Shown one piece after another: positions 1 through 8,114 of a DNA stretch of 26,603 nucleotides. This DNA comes from Psychrobacter sp. (GTDB taxonomy: Bacteria > Pseudomonadota > Gammaproteobacteria > Pseudomonadales > Moraxellaceae). The first letter of the stretch is position 1; the number at the start of each line of letters is the position of its first letter. Below the pieces are notes generated by a model that saw only the letters and a list, made by a program, of their open reading frames with translations, was not told where the DNA came from and searched no databases. Both the position numbers and the translations under genes were made by a program. Location: the NCBI GenBank assembly GCA_020024075.1, contig JAHHUJ010000003.1:1-26603 (forward strand), written 5' to 3'.

Positions 1-66
1 TAATGTTATCTATCCATTGTAGCATATTTGTTGAAAATAGGCGGGTATGCGAGGTATTAATGCTGT

Positions 67-97
67 AAAAAAGGGCAACCGCGAACGGCTGCCCTTT
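67..97 (-). terminator. Intrinsic terminator downstream of nhaD
   Basis: An 8-bp stem (AAAGGGCA at 70-77 pairing with TGCCCTTT at 90-97) encloses a smaller CCG/CGG pairing. Read on the minus strand it is followed by a run of six T (67-72). It begins 27 bases after the nhaD stop codon and has the layout of a rho-independent terminator. Bases 1-66 hold nothing I can assign. Confidence 0.8.
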
Positions 98-123
98 AAG
101 TGTTTATAGTTCTCTTTGAGCGA

Positions 124-1632
124 TTACATTACATGAATAGCAATATAAGTCGCTGCACCGGCTAAATAGCCAATTAAGGCTAGGCCACTAATGCGTTTTA
201 AATACCAAACAAAAGGTACTTTTTCCATACCCATTGCTGCCACACCAGCTGCCGAGCCAATGATTAAGCAGCTACCGCCAGTACCGGCACAGTAAGCTAA
301 GAAGTGCCAGAAGGCCCCATCTTGTAAGAATTGGCTTTGACGGGCCAGCTCATCACCACTTAACCCCGCGACAGCGGCTTGATCGAGTAATGGATACATT
401 TTCATGGCACCCGCTACTAGTGGCACGTTATCTACTAAAGATGACAGTAAACCAATCAGTACGTTGATAACATAAAGGTTACCAAAGGTAGTATCTAACC
501 AGACTGCCACATTTGTTAAGTGCCCTGCTGTCGCCAGACCTGCTACTGCTAATAAGATACCTAGGAAGAATAAAATACTAGGGATATCTACTCGGGTAAG
601 TACCCCGACTACCGTCATATGCTCTTTGACATACCAGTCATGGTGACGGTGCATGATTTCGGTATAGACCCACAGAACCCCTAAGCCAAATAGGATGCCC
701 ATATAAGGAGGTAAGTGAGTAACGGTCTTGAAGATAGGCACAAAGGCTAAGGCAGATAACCCAAGAATCAAGACACTAATACGCATTTTATTGGTAATAG
801 CTCTTTGGGCAATGGCTGCAATTTGACCTTTTGGTAGGCTCTCTGGAGAGGTGGTTGGGACAGACTCCATATACATTGCTTTAGCATTCGGCGTATTGTC
901 ACTGTTAGCAACAGGACCTAAATAATTACTGCTTGAGGCTTGTGCCACGGGCTTTGGATCCTTAGGACGAGAGACTTCTTTGCCCTTAAATAGGAAGCTT
1001 AAGAACACCAAAGGTACTCCAGCAGCGATTAAGCTTGGTACGATTAAGTCGACCATAATATTGCTGGCTGTAACCTGATTACCAATCCATAGCATGGTGG
1101 TGGTCACGTCTCCAATAGGTGACCATGCGCCCCCAGCGTTGGCACAGATAACCACTATACCCACATACCACCAACGTATCTCTTTATCTGCCACTAACTT
1201 ACGTAACAAAGATATCATCACAATGGTTGTGGTTAAGTTATCAAGTAAGGCTGAGAAGAAGAAGGTTAAGATGCCGATGGTCCACAGCAGCGTAACTGAA
1301 CTTGTGGTCTTAATTCGGCTAGTAATGGCATAAAAGCCATCGTGAGCGTCAATCAGCTCTACGATAACCATCGCTCCCATTAGGAAGAATAGAATTTCAG
1401 CTATTTCAGCGAGATGGTGTCGCAGCTCAGAGTTTAGAAACTCACTTACCCCTAAGCTTTCAGAGTTGGCCAGTTGTTCTACTAGAAGCGTGTCTGCCCC
1501 AAAAACTAAAAGGGTCCAGACTAAAATCGCGGTAAGCAGTGCAGAAGCTGCTTTATCAACATGAATGTTGTGCTCTAGAGCAATCGCTAGGTAGCCTATA
1601 ACAAAGACTAATGCCATCAATGAGTAAATCAT
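124..1632 (-). CDS. nhaD: NhaD-type Na+/H+ antiporter
   Basis: Inner-membrane antiporter of the NhaD/ion-transporter superfamily that exports Na+ in exchange for H+. The 502-residue protein is almost entirely hydrophobic helices and shows the internal two-fold repeat of the family: SALLDNLTT at 127-135 matched by SSLVDNVPL at 397-405, and ANAGGAWSPIGDVTT at 164-178 matched by an AGTGGSCLIIGSAAG segment near 449-463. The Asp/Asn of the LDN and VDN motifs are the expected ion-site residues. A polar loop of about 65 residues (216-280, Ser/Pro/Asn rich) lies between the halves and looks longer than usual. The ATG has AAGGA ten bases upstream. The gene appears to be transcribed alone, with its own terminator. 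Its nearness to apbE and nqr suggests a shared role in sodium homeostasis. Confidence 0.93.
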   Translation of the reverse strand: MIYSLMALVFVIGYLAIALEHNIHVDKAASALLTAILVWTLLVFGADTLLVEQLANSESLGVSEFLNSELRHHLAEIAEILFFLMGAMVIVELIDAHDGFYAITSRIKTTSSVTLLWTIGILTFFFSALLDNLTTTIVMISLLRKLVADKEIRWWYVGIVVICANAGGAWSPIGDVTTTMLWIGNQVTASNIMVDLIVPSLIAAGVPLVFLSFLFKGKEVSRPKDPKPVAQASSSNYLGPVANSDNTPNAKAMYMESVPTTSPESLPKGQIAAIAQRAITNKMRISVLILGLSALAFVPIFKTVTHLPPYMGILFGLGVLWVYTEIMHRHHDWYVKEHMTVVGVLTRVDIPSILFFLGILLAVAGLATAGHLTNVAVWLDTTFGNLYVINVLIGLLSSLVDNVPLVAGAMKMYPLLDQAAVAGLSGDELARQSQFLQDGAFWHFLAYCAGTGGSCLIIGSAAGVAAMGMEKVPFVWYLKRISGLALIGYLAGAATYIAIHVM

Positions 1633-1936
1633 TGCAGATCGATCCTTAGTGTTAAAACACGTTGCTACTTACTTAATATTAATCTGCATATTGTAACCAA
1701 CTCAGACTAGGGAAGACAGACTATAAAATGACTGAGCAAATTAGATTGTGGGCCATTAGTATTCTCGTCAGTTTGCAGATATAACATTATGATAAATAAA
1801 GGTTTATATAATATTAAGCTCTTATATTGAGTTAAGTAAGGCTTAACAAACATTGGGTTTTATTAATAAATAAAGCCCCAGATTTGTAACAGCGGTTAAT
1901 CCTGTAAGCATTTAGGTCAAATAGAACAACAAATCT
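1633..1936. other. nhaD upstream spacer (no gene)
   Basis: This 304-base AT-rich spacer lies between nhaD and apbE, both on the minus strand, so it should hold the nhaD promoter. I cannot pick a convincing -35/-10 pair. It contains two inverted repeats: GTTAAG/CTTAAC around 1830-1846, and an imperfect hairpin GGGTTTTATT/AATAAAGCCC (1855-1864 and 1869-1878). No open frame of useful length was seen on either strand. Confidence 0.5.
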
Positions 1937-1945
1937 CTATTTGAC
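1916..1945 (-). repeat. Perfect 10-bp inverted repeat over the apbE stop codon
   Basis: GTCAAATAGA (1916-1925) pairs perfectly with TCTATTTGAC (1936-1945) around a 10-base loop. The apbE TAG stop (1937-1939) lies inside the right arm. No T-run follows on the minus strand, so a classical intrinsic terminator is not supported. It may instead stabilise the 3' end of the mRNA. Confidence 0.5.
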
Positions 1946-3142
1946 GTTGCCTGCTCTTAACGATTTCATCGCTGGCGTCTCTACTACTTGCCAATAAGCT
2001 AAGGGGTCGGCTTTGTGACGAGCCAACTCTTTGACAGAGGGAACTTCATCATGGATTTTACCGTCTTTAGGAATAATGAATAGTGCTGCTAAGTCTTCTT
2101 TTGTGGCGGTAGCCAGTGCTTGTTCGTAAGTCATGGCGGTCAGGGCAGTGGCCCAAGCGTCCGCTACTGATACTGAGTCGGCAACTACGGTTACAGAAGG
2201 GGCTCCTCCTACGATAGGTTGGCCTGTGGTCGGATCTATGGTGTGGCTATAACGGCGACCATCGAAGATGATAGAGTTGCGGTAGTTGCCAGAGGTGGCC
2301 AAACGTAGCTTATTTGATGTGCTAGGTTGACGAATAGCAGCTAAGCTCAAACGCTCAGTTACTGTGCTATCAATGACAGGTGCATCAATGGCTATTTGCC
2401 AAGGTTGTGCTTTTTGATTGACTCCTGAGGTTGAGACTTCACCGCCAATTTCGACCATATAATTATTAATTTTATAGTCTTTATGCAGTACTTCTGCAAT
2501 GACATCCACCCCATAGCCTTTGGCCACAGCAGAGAAATCCAGCTCAACGTTGTCTTTATCTTTGGTCAGGGTAGTGCCCGAAAGCTTTATATCGTCAAAG
2601 CCCAAAAGAGACTTAGCCGCCTGTATTTGCTCTGCGCTTGGTGGGTTCTGCAGTCTATCAGCAGTCATCACACTGCCAAAGCCCCAAAGGTTAATCAGAG
2701 GCATGACAGTTGGATCAAAAGCACCACCAGATTGCTCATACACCTGTTTAGAATCTTTGAAAACTTGAATAAAGTCAGGGTTAACCTGAATGGGTTCACC
2801 CGCTTTTAACCGATTGAATTTGGAAATTGTCGAGTCTTCCATATAAGTGGACATACTGACATTGATCTGTTGTAGACGCTGATCAATGGCTTGTTTGATA
2901 GCTTGCTCATCAACATCTTTGGGCTTTTGAAAGCTAATGTGGTAGCTGGTACCCATAGTTTCGCCCTGAATATAGTCGTAAGTTGGCGGTTGTTGGCAGC
3001 CACTTAGTGAAATAGTACCTGCAAAAAATAGTATTATGAGTATCAGGTAGCGTTGAATCTGAGAAACGGATGAATAAATACCAATATTGTGGTAGTTATT
3101 ATTATACGTTTTGTGAAGGTGCTCTGAATAAATTTGTGTCAT
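1937..3142 (-). CDS. apbE: FAD:protein FMN transferase (lipoprotein)
   Basis: ApbE transfers FMN from FAD onto threonine side chains of periplasm-facing proteins, classically NqrB and NqrC. Both targets are encoded 4-7 kb away on the same strand. The 401-residue protein has a hydrophobic export segment (about 32-48) and a lipobox LSGC with Cys49. The family blocks follow: GETMGTSYHISF (60-71), DSTISKFN (103-110), GGAFDPTVMPLINLWGFG (139-156), LDFSAVAKGYGVD (201-213), MVEIGGEVSTSG (229-240), ATSGNYRNS (282-290), SHTIDPTTGQP (299-309) and VADSVSVADAWATAL (320-334). The start is uncertain. The first ATG gives an unusually long 31-residue N-terminal stretch before the membrane segment, and I see no good ribosome-binding site; no later ATG, GTG or TTG precedes the signal. 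It is not part of the nqr operon here. Confidence 0.93.
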   Translation of the reverse strand: MTQIYSEHLHKTYNNNYHNIGIYSSVSQIQRYLILIILFFAGTISLSGCQQPPTYDYIQGETMGTSYHISFQKPKDVDEQAIKQAIDQRLQQINVSMSTYMEDSTISKFNRLKAGEPIQVNPDFIQVFKDSKQVYEQSGGAFDPTVMPLINLWGFGSVMTADRLQNPPSAEQIQAAKSLLGFDDIKLSGTTLTKDKDNVELDFSAVAKGYGVDVIAEVLHKDYKINNYMVEIGGEVSTSGVNQKAQPWQIAIDAPVIDSTVTERLSLAAIRQPSTSNKLRLATSGNYRNSIIFDGRRYSHTIDPTTGQPIVGGAPSVTVVADSVSVADAWATALTAMTYEQALATATKEDLAALFIIPKDGKIHDEVPSVKELARHKADPLAYWQVVETPAMKSLRAGNVK

Positions 3143-3438
3143 AAGGTTACTTTATTGAGTGAAAAGTACGATTTAGTAGAAAGTACGACTAAAAATTGTT
3201 GATAATAGATTGTAAACTTTGAAGAAAGTTTTAATAAATAATAGAGTGCTATTAATTTTCAAGATTTTGATGACCTATTTTACCGTTTTTTATTAGGGCG
3301 TGTGTTCATTTAAAAGTAATTGTACCAATTGAAGGTACGCCCAAGGCCGGAGTTATTTTTGTGAGAAGTAATACGAAAACAAAATTAGCTTTATGAAATG
3401 ATGGATAGTAATTTATAGAATATAAGAAGGGGTTTACT
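3143..3438. promoter_or_regulatory. Divergent apbE / acyltransferase spacer
   Basis: An AT-rich 296-base region from which apbE (minus) and the acyltransferase gene (plus) diverge, so both promoters should be here. It contains an inverted repeat GTACC (3322-3326) / GGTAC (3334-3338) with a seven-base gap, a possible regulator site. Promoter hexamers are not clear enough to place. A strong AAGAAGGGG ribosome-binding site precedes the ATG at 3439. Confidence 0.4.
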
Positions 3439-4512
3439 ATGGAAATTAAAAACAACGAATCAAATCAAAAGCATAAAGAGTATGTTAGTGGCTCTGCTAT
3501 GATTGAAGATATAAATTCACAACCTTTTGTGTTGAGTTTCTCGGGACAAGGTTTCGACTGGATAAGTATGCTCCGTAGTGCTTTAACAGCAGAGGTAGAG
3601 CAAGAGATCACTGAGCTGGTTATGAGCGTAGAAAAAATACTTGAACCAATACTAGAGACTCTGAATAGCCATCGTCCAGATGGATTTAAGCCAGTATCAT
3701 GGGCTAAGTCAGCAGATGCTCAGGTAGATTTATTGCGAGCAGCGGTTAGTGTGCCAGGTATTTTTTTATCACAAATTGCTAATATCAAAGTGTTACAAAA
3801 GCAAGGGTTAGAGGTAGCATCCGCGATGACAGCTATTGGACATTCGCAAGGTATTTTAGGGTGTTATTTACTTGATGATTTATCACAAGCTGCACAAATT
3901 TTAGCGATAGCAGAGTTAGTAGGGGTAGCTGCTACTCGTTATGGTAGAGCTAATGGCATGGTTATTAAAGATGGGCTACATCCTATGGTGATGATTCAAG
4001 GTGTTGAGAAGAGTGTATTGCAGAGCACCATTGATACACTTTTTCCAAAAGATACCACTGATACTTTAGTTCGACCTTGTATTGGTCTAGTAAATAGTCC
4101 AAGTGCATTTGTGGTTACTGGACAACCTAAGTCTGTAAATAAGGTGTGTGATACCTTAGTTGCACAGCAGCTTGTAGATAGTGAGAGTGTAGAGTCGATG
4201 ATAGTGCCATTAGAAGTTGAAATTGGGTTTCATCATCCATCGCTTGCTACGGCAGTGAGTCAAGTTGTTGACTGGGCAGAGACTTGTGGGCTTGATAGTA
4301 AGCAGGCGAAAATCATTGCACAAAGTGTATTGGTTTCACCGGTTGACTGGGTAAAACAGTGCCAAGAGGTTGTGAATCAAGGAGCCAAATATATCTTAGA
4401 AATAGGTCCTTCTGGCGGTGTTGCTGCATTGACGGCTGCAATTTTGGAAGGGCAAGAGGTAGAGGTGTTGGATCTCTCTAGTGCAGAAGGAAGAAAGTTA
4501 TTATTTGGGTAG
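3439..4512 (+). CDS. Stand-alone type I FAS-like acyltransferase
   Basis: A 357-residue acyltransferase (PF00698-like AT fold) that probably moves an acyl group between CoA and an acyl carrier protein or an enzyme thiol. After a polar 28-residue lead it shows LSFSGQGFDW (32-41), a nucleophile elbow GHSQG with Ser136, a candidate catalytic histidine in GFHHPSL (His265/His266), VNSPSAFVVTG (218-228) and a C-terminal ILEIGPSGGVAALTAA segment (319-334). FabD has GHSLGE and, 25 residues after the serine, the malonate-binding Arg. Here the motif is GHSQG, and the equivalent position falls in LVGVAATR with no Arg aligned. From memory of the families, this is closer to AT domains of type I FAS and suggests acetyl or longer acyl substrates; that is inference. 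It stands alone on the plus strand, with a strong ribosome-binding site and its own terminator. No carrier protein, KS or KR gene is adjacent. Confidence 0.75.
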   Translation: MEIKNNESNQKHKEYVSGSAMIEDINSQPFVLSFSGQGFDWISMLRSALTAEVEQEITELVMSVEKILEPILETLNSHRPDGFKPVSWAKSADAQVDLLRAAVSVPGIFLSQIANIKVLQKQGLEVASAMTAIGHSQGILGCYLLDDLSQAAQILAIAELVGVAATRYGRANGMVIKDGLHPMVMIQGVEKSVLQSTIDTLFPKDTTDTLVRPCIGLVNSPSAFVVTGQPKSVNKVCDTLVAQQLVDSESVESMIVPLEVEIGFHHPSLATAVSQVVDWAETCGLDSKQAKIIAQSVLVSPVDWVKQCQEVVNQGAKYILEIGPSGGVAALTAAILEGQEVEVLDLSSAEGRKLLFG

Positions 4513-4549
4513 GTTGCCATGACACTTTCATTTGATATCATTTTAATTT

Positions 4550-4581
4550 GATACTGATTTAATTAGATACTGATTTAATTT
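4550..4581. repeat. Two-copy 16-bp tandem repeat
   Basis: GATACTGATTTAATTA (4550-4565) is followed directly by GATACTGATTTAATTT (4566-4581), with one mismatch in the last base. A half copy (TTTAATTT) precedes them. It lies between the acyltransferase stop codon and its terminator. Confidence 0.85.
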
Positions 4582-4607
4582 GAGACAGGGTTAGTGATTT
4601 TAATAAT

Positions 4608-4642
4608 AAAAAAGAGCCTCAATTCAATTGAGGCTCTTTTTT
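4608..4642. terminator. Strong bidirectional intrinsic terminator
   Basis: A perfect 17-bp inverted repeat (4608-4624 against 4626-4642) is centred on C4625. It has a GAGCCTC/GAGGCTC core and A/T tracts at both ends, so it is a U-tailed hairpin on both strands. It can end the acyltransferase transcript from the left and the nqr operon from the right; the nqrF stop codon is at 4670. Confidence 0.93.
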
Positions 4643-4669
4643 TATTTTGCAACATTTTTACTAAAGTGT

Positions 4670-5908
4670 TTAACCACCGAAGTCATCAAGTAAGATGTTT
4701 TCATCTTCTACGCCAAGGTTATGAAGCATTTCGATAACCGCTGCGTTCATCACCGGTGGCCCACACATGTAGTACTCACAGTCTTCTGGGTTTGGATGGT
4801 CTTTTAGATACTCTTCATATAATACGTTGTGAATGAATCCAGTGTAGCCGTCCCAGTTGTCTTCAGGAAGTGGATCAGATAATGCCACGTGCCATTCGAA
4901 GTTATCGAACTGCTCTTGTAGCATGTCATAATCTTCAACGTAGAACATTTCACGAACTGAGCGAGCACCGTACCAGAAGCTGATTTTGCGATCGGAGTGT
5001 AGACGCTTAAGCTGATCGAAGATGTGCGAGCGCATAGGTGCCATACCTGCACCACCACCGATGAAGACCATTTCCGCTTTGGTGTCTTTGGCGAAGAACT
5101 CACCATAAGGACCTGATACGGTTATTTTATCACCGGGCTTTAAGCTAAACACATACGATGACATCTTACCTGGTGGAATCCCTTTAGGACCACGAGGTGG
5201 AGGACTTGCGATACGAATGTTAAATTTGATGATGCCTTTTTCATCAGGATAGTTGGCCATTGAGTAAGCACGAATTACTTCTTCGTCTACTTTTGACACA
5301 TAGTCAAACATGCCGAACTGTTCCCAGTCACCACGATATTCTTCAGCGATATCGAAGTCTTTGTAGTGTACTTCATGCGGTGGTGCTTCAAGCTGTACAT
5401 AACCCCCAGCACGGAAGTTCACTTCTTCACCGTCAGGAATCTTCAATACTAGCTCTTTGATGAAGGTGGCGACGTTATCGTTTGAAATAACTTCACATTC
5501 CCATTTTTGTACATCAAAGAACTCAGGATCAATTTCGATTTTCATGTCTTGCTTAACCGCAACCTGACAAGCTAGGCGCATGTTATCGCGAATCTCACCT
5601 TGGGTAAAATGACCTTCTTCGGTAGGTAGAATAGAGCCACCCCCTTCGATCACTTTACAACGACACTGGCCACAAGTACCACCACCGCCACAAGCTGAAG
5701 ATAAAAAGATACCTTCGCTTGCTAAGGTTTGTAATAGTTTGCCACCGGCTGGGGTTACCACATCGTTGTCAGGATCATCATTAATATGAATGGTGACATC
5801 CCCTGAACTGACCAATCTTGAGCGAGCGATCAAAATGATCACTACTAAGCTCATGATAATCAGGGTAAACATGGCGACGCCGCCAATGGCGGTACCAAAT
5901 AACTCCAT
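4670..5908 (-). CDS. nqrF: Na+-NQR subunit F (NADH dehydrogenase)
   Basis: This subunit takes electrons from NADH and passes them through FAD and a [2Fe-2S] cluster into Na+-NQR. The 412-residue protein has one N-terminal membrane helix (about 8-29). A plant-type ferredoxin domain follows with cluster cysteines Cys73, Cys79, Cys82 and Cys114. The FAD domain carries RAYSMANYP (213-221). The NADH domain has FIGGGAGMAPMR (282-293), the CGPPVM motif with Cys382, and the family C-terminus LLDDFGG. The start ATG has AAGGA nine bases upstream. It is the last gene of the operon, 64 bases after nqrE and 28 bases before the terminator hairpin. Confidence 0.97.
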   Translation of the reverse strand: MELFGTAIGGVAMFTLIIMSLVVIILIARSRLVSSGDVTIHINDDPDNDVVTPAGGKLLQTLASEGIFLSSACGGGGTCGQCRCKVIEGGGSILPTEEGHFTQGEIRDNMRLACQVAVKQDMKIEIDPEFFDVQKWECEVISNDNVATFIKELVLKIPDGEEVNFRAGGYVQLEAPPHEVHYKDFDIAEEYRGDWEQFGMFDYVSKVDEEVIRAYSMANYPDEKGIIKFNIRIASPPPRGPKGIPPGKMSSYVFSLKPGDKITVSGPYGEFFAKDTKAEMVFIGGGAGMAPMRSHIFDQLKRLHSDRKISFWYGARSVREMFYVEDYDMLQEQFDNFEWHVALSDPLPEDNWDGYTGFIHNVLYEEYLKDHPNPEDCEYYMCGPPVMNAAVIEMLHNLGVEDENILLDDFGG

Positions 5909-5972
5909 GATTTTTGTCCTTATTTAAATATTCAAATCGCTTGTTATCTATTAATAGGGCTTAGTAAGTCGA

Positions 5973-6581
5973 TTAAATTGACATACCACCGAATGACATA
6001 AATCCAAGCGACATCAATCCGACAGTAATAAAGGTAATACCTAAGCCACGTAGTGGGGCAGGCACGTCTGAATACTTTAGCTTCTCACGAATACCCGCTA
6101 GTAGCGCAATGGCAAGGGCCCAACCAAAACCAGCACCGACACCATAGGTTAATGATTCAGTGAAGTTGTAGTCACGCTCAACCATAAACAGTACACCACC
6201 CATGATGGCACAGTTTACAGTGATCAAAGGTAAGAATACGCCCAGTGCGTTATATAAAGCTGGCACGAACTTATCTAAGAACATCTCTAGGATCTGAACG
6301 GTTGCTGCAATCAGTGCAATGTAGCTTAGTAAGCCTAAGAAGCTTAAATCCATATCTGGGAAACCAGCCCAAGCCAAAGCACCATCTTTTAGGATGAATT
6401 GATACAACAGGTTATTTAGTGGAACGGTGATGGTCATTACTACCACAACTGCTACACCAAGACCGATTGCCGTTGATACCTTTTTAGAAACGGCTAAGAA
6501 GGTACACATACCTAAGAAATAGGCAAGCGCCATGTTTTCAATAAAAACAGACGTAATAAATAGACTAATATAGTGTCCCAT
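5973..6581 (-). CDS. nqrE: Na+-NQR subunit E
   Basis: A six-helix membrane subunit that, with NqrD, holds the intramembrane Fe-S centre which carries electrons across the membrane. The 202-residue protein is close to the usual length, and its two cluster cysteines are present as Cys26 (LGMCTFLA) and Cys124 (VNCAIMGG). Its ATG overlaps the nqrD stop codon by one base (TAATG), with GGAGGAGG just upstream inside nqrD, so the two genes are probably translationally coupled. Confidence 0.97.
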   Translation of the reverse strand: MGHYISLFITSVFIENMALAYFLGMCTFLAVSKKVSTAIGLGVAVVVVMTITVPLNNLLYQFILKDGALAWAGFPDMDLSFLGLLSYIALIAATVQILEMFLDKFVPALYNALGVFLPLITVNCAIMGGVLFMVERDYNFTESLTYGVGAGFGWALAIALLAGIREKLKYSDVPAPLRGLGITFITVGLMSLGFMSFGGMSI

Positions 6582-7255
6582 TAGTGACCTCCTCCATGAG
6601 CCATACCTTTAGACTGAGGCTTCATAACAAACTCAGGCTCTTCAACCTGCTCTGGCTTCCAAGTACGGATAATTGCAATGAATAAGGCAATAATAAAGAA
6701 GGCAGAAGGGGGCAATAATAACAAGCCATTCGGTACATACCAGCCGCCATCGGTTACGGGGTTAAGTAGGGTGAAGCCTAAGATACTTCCATTACCTAAT
6801 AACTCACGGATGGTTGCAACGAATATTAGCACCGCAGAATAGCCTAAACCGTTACCAATACCATCTAAGAAGCTTGGTACAGGTGGGTTACTCATTGCAA
6901 ACGCTTCAGCACGACCCATTACGATACAGTTGGTGATAATTAGACCAACGAATACCGATAGTGATTTACTGACATCATAAGCCACCGCTTTAAGTATCTG
7001 GTCAACCACGATTACAAGGGATGCAATAATGGTCATCTGTACAATAATACGGATGCTTGATGGAATACGATTACGAATAATTGAGATAAAAAAGCTTGAA
7101 AACGCGGTTACTAAGGTTAGTGCAATACACATAACCAAAGCGTTTTGCACGCTTGTTGTTACCGCCAACGCCGAACAAATACCCAGAATCTGTAAAGCGA
7201 TTGGGTTGTTGTCAAAAATCGGCGTGGTTAAGATTTTTTTAGTATCTGTTGCCAT
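6581..7255 (-). CDS. nqrD: Na+-NQR subunit D
   Basis: The membrane partner of NqrE, 224 residues from the start chosen here. Cluster cysteines are Cys27 (GICSALAV) and Cys110 (TNCIVMGRAEA). I chose the ATG at 7255 because it gives the family N-terminus, has AGGAGG eight bases upstream, and lies one base after the nqrC stop. An in-frame start 66 bases upstream would run into nqrC and adds 22 residues unlike the family. The protein ends in a His/Gly-rich tail (GMAHGGGH), and several membrane helices are visible across residues 20-198. Confidence 0.96.
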   Translation of the reverse strand: MATDTKKILTTPIFDNNPIALQILGICSALAVTTSVQNALVMCIALTLVTAFSSFFISIIRNRIPSSIRIIVQMTIIASLVIVVDQILKAVAYDVSKSLSVFVGLIITNCIVMGRAEAFAMSNPPVPSFLDGIGNGLGYSAVLIFVATIRELLGNGSILGFTLLNPVTDGGWYVPNGLLLLPPSAFFIIALFIAIIRTWKPEQVEEPEFVMKPQSKGMAHGGGH

Positions 7256-7256
7256 G

Positions 7257-8114
7257 TTATGCCTCCTCGCCCGTAGTGGTTTCAGTTGGAGCGTTAGCTG
7301 CGCTATCAGGAGTGCCACCACGTAAGTTATCTAAGAATGGCTTGTATCCACGTTCACCAAGCCAGAACTGGATAAGGTTTCGTACACCAGCACTGGTCAG
7401 GGTTGCACCACTGATACCATCGACCCAGTTTTCGCGGCTTTGACCGGCTTTAGTTACTCCAGTAGCAACCTCACCATTTTCGTCATACGCATGGATACCT
7501 TCCCACTGTGCACGCCATTTTGGTTCTTCAATACGGGCACCAAGACCTGGTGTTTCTTTGTGTTCGTACCAGCTGATACCTCTAACCGTATTTAAGTCAC
7601 TTTCTAGTGTTAAGAAGCCATAGATAGTACCCCAAAGGCCGTAACCATGAACAGGAAGTACCATTAATTCAGGATTACCGTTGGCATCATTTTTTACATA
7701 AACTTTGGCAAACTTAGGCACCGCACCAATGCTGGCAGGGTCATCATTGCCTAAGTCTATGCTTAAGGCTGCGTTTTTAGAAGCTTTGTTGGCATCATAG
7801 TTGTTAATGTCTGTGATACCAGCTTGAGATAAGTCGGCTTCAGTAGCGTACTCGCCTTTTTCTAAATCAACCAATTTGACGTCGAAATCGGCAAAGCGTT
7901 CTTCAACATCTGCATTGGTGTCTTTGGCTGGATCAAATAGACCGGCAGCCACTAAAATGTTTTTGTTACGGTCAAGCAGTTGGTTTTCAACTTGAGCTGG
8001 CTTTAAGCCTACTGCAACGGCGGATACCATTACAGAACAGACCAAACATAAGACCAGCGCCACCATAATGGTGGTCATGTTTGAGTTTGAGCTTTTCTTA
8101 GTCTGCTGGGACAT
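7257..8114 (-). CDS. nqrC: Na+-NQR subunit C (FMN-carrying)
   Basis: A periplasm-exposed subunit with covalently bound FMN, 285 residues from the start chosen here. It has one N-terminal membrane helix (about 14-37). The flavinylation motif SGATLTS (235-241) places the acceptor at Thr238, the target for ApbE. HGYGLWGTIYGFL (156-168) and HKETPGLGARIE (185-196) are typical family blocks. I preferred the ATG at 8114 because GGAGGA lies about eight bases upstream; the longer frame adds 27 residues inside nqrB. The gene overlaps the end of nqrB by 17 bases. Confidence 0.96.
   Translation of the reverse strand: MSQQTKKSSNSNMTTIMVALVLCLVCSVMVSAVAVGLKPAQVENQLLDRNKNILVAAGLFDPAKDTNADVEERFADFDVKLVDLEKGEYATEADLSQAGITDINNYDANKASKNAALSIDLGNDDPASIGAVPKFAKVYVKNDANGNPELMVLPVHGYGLWGTIYGFLTLESDLNTVRGISWYEHKETPGLGARIEEPKWRAQWEGIHAYDENGEVATGVTKAGQSRENWVDGISGATLTSAGVRNLIQFWLGERGYKPFLDNLRGGTPDSAANAPTETTTGEEA

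Noticed and set aside
1094..1333. Plus-strand 79-codon frame inside nhaD
   Set aside because: It lies wholly antisense to a well-supported antiporter, has no ribosome-binding site and shows no domain features.
1916..1945. Intrinsic terminator of apbE
   Set aside because: The hairpin is perfect, but no T-run follows it on the minus strand, so it is listed only as an inverted repeat.
7256..7321. Longer nqrD start inside nqrC
   Set aside because: The downstream ATG has an AGGAGG site and gives the family N-terminus.
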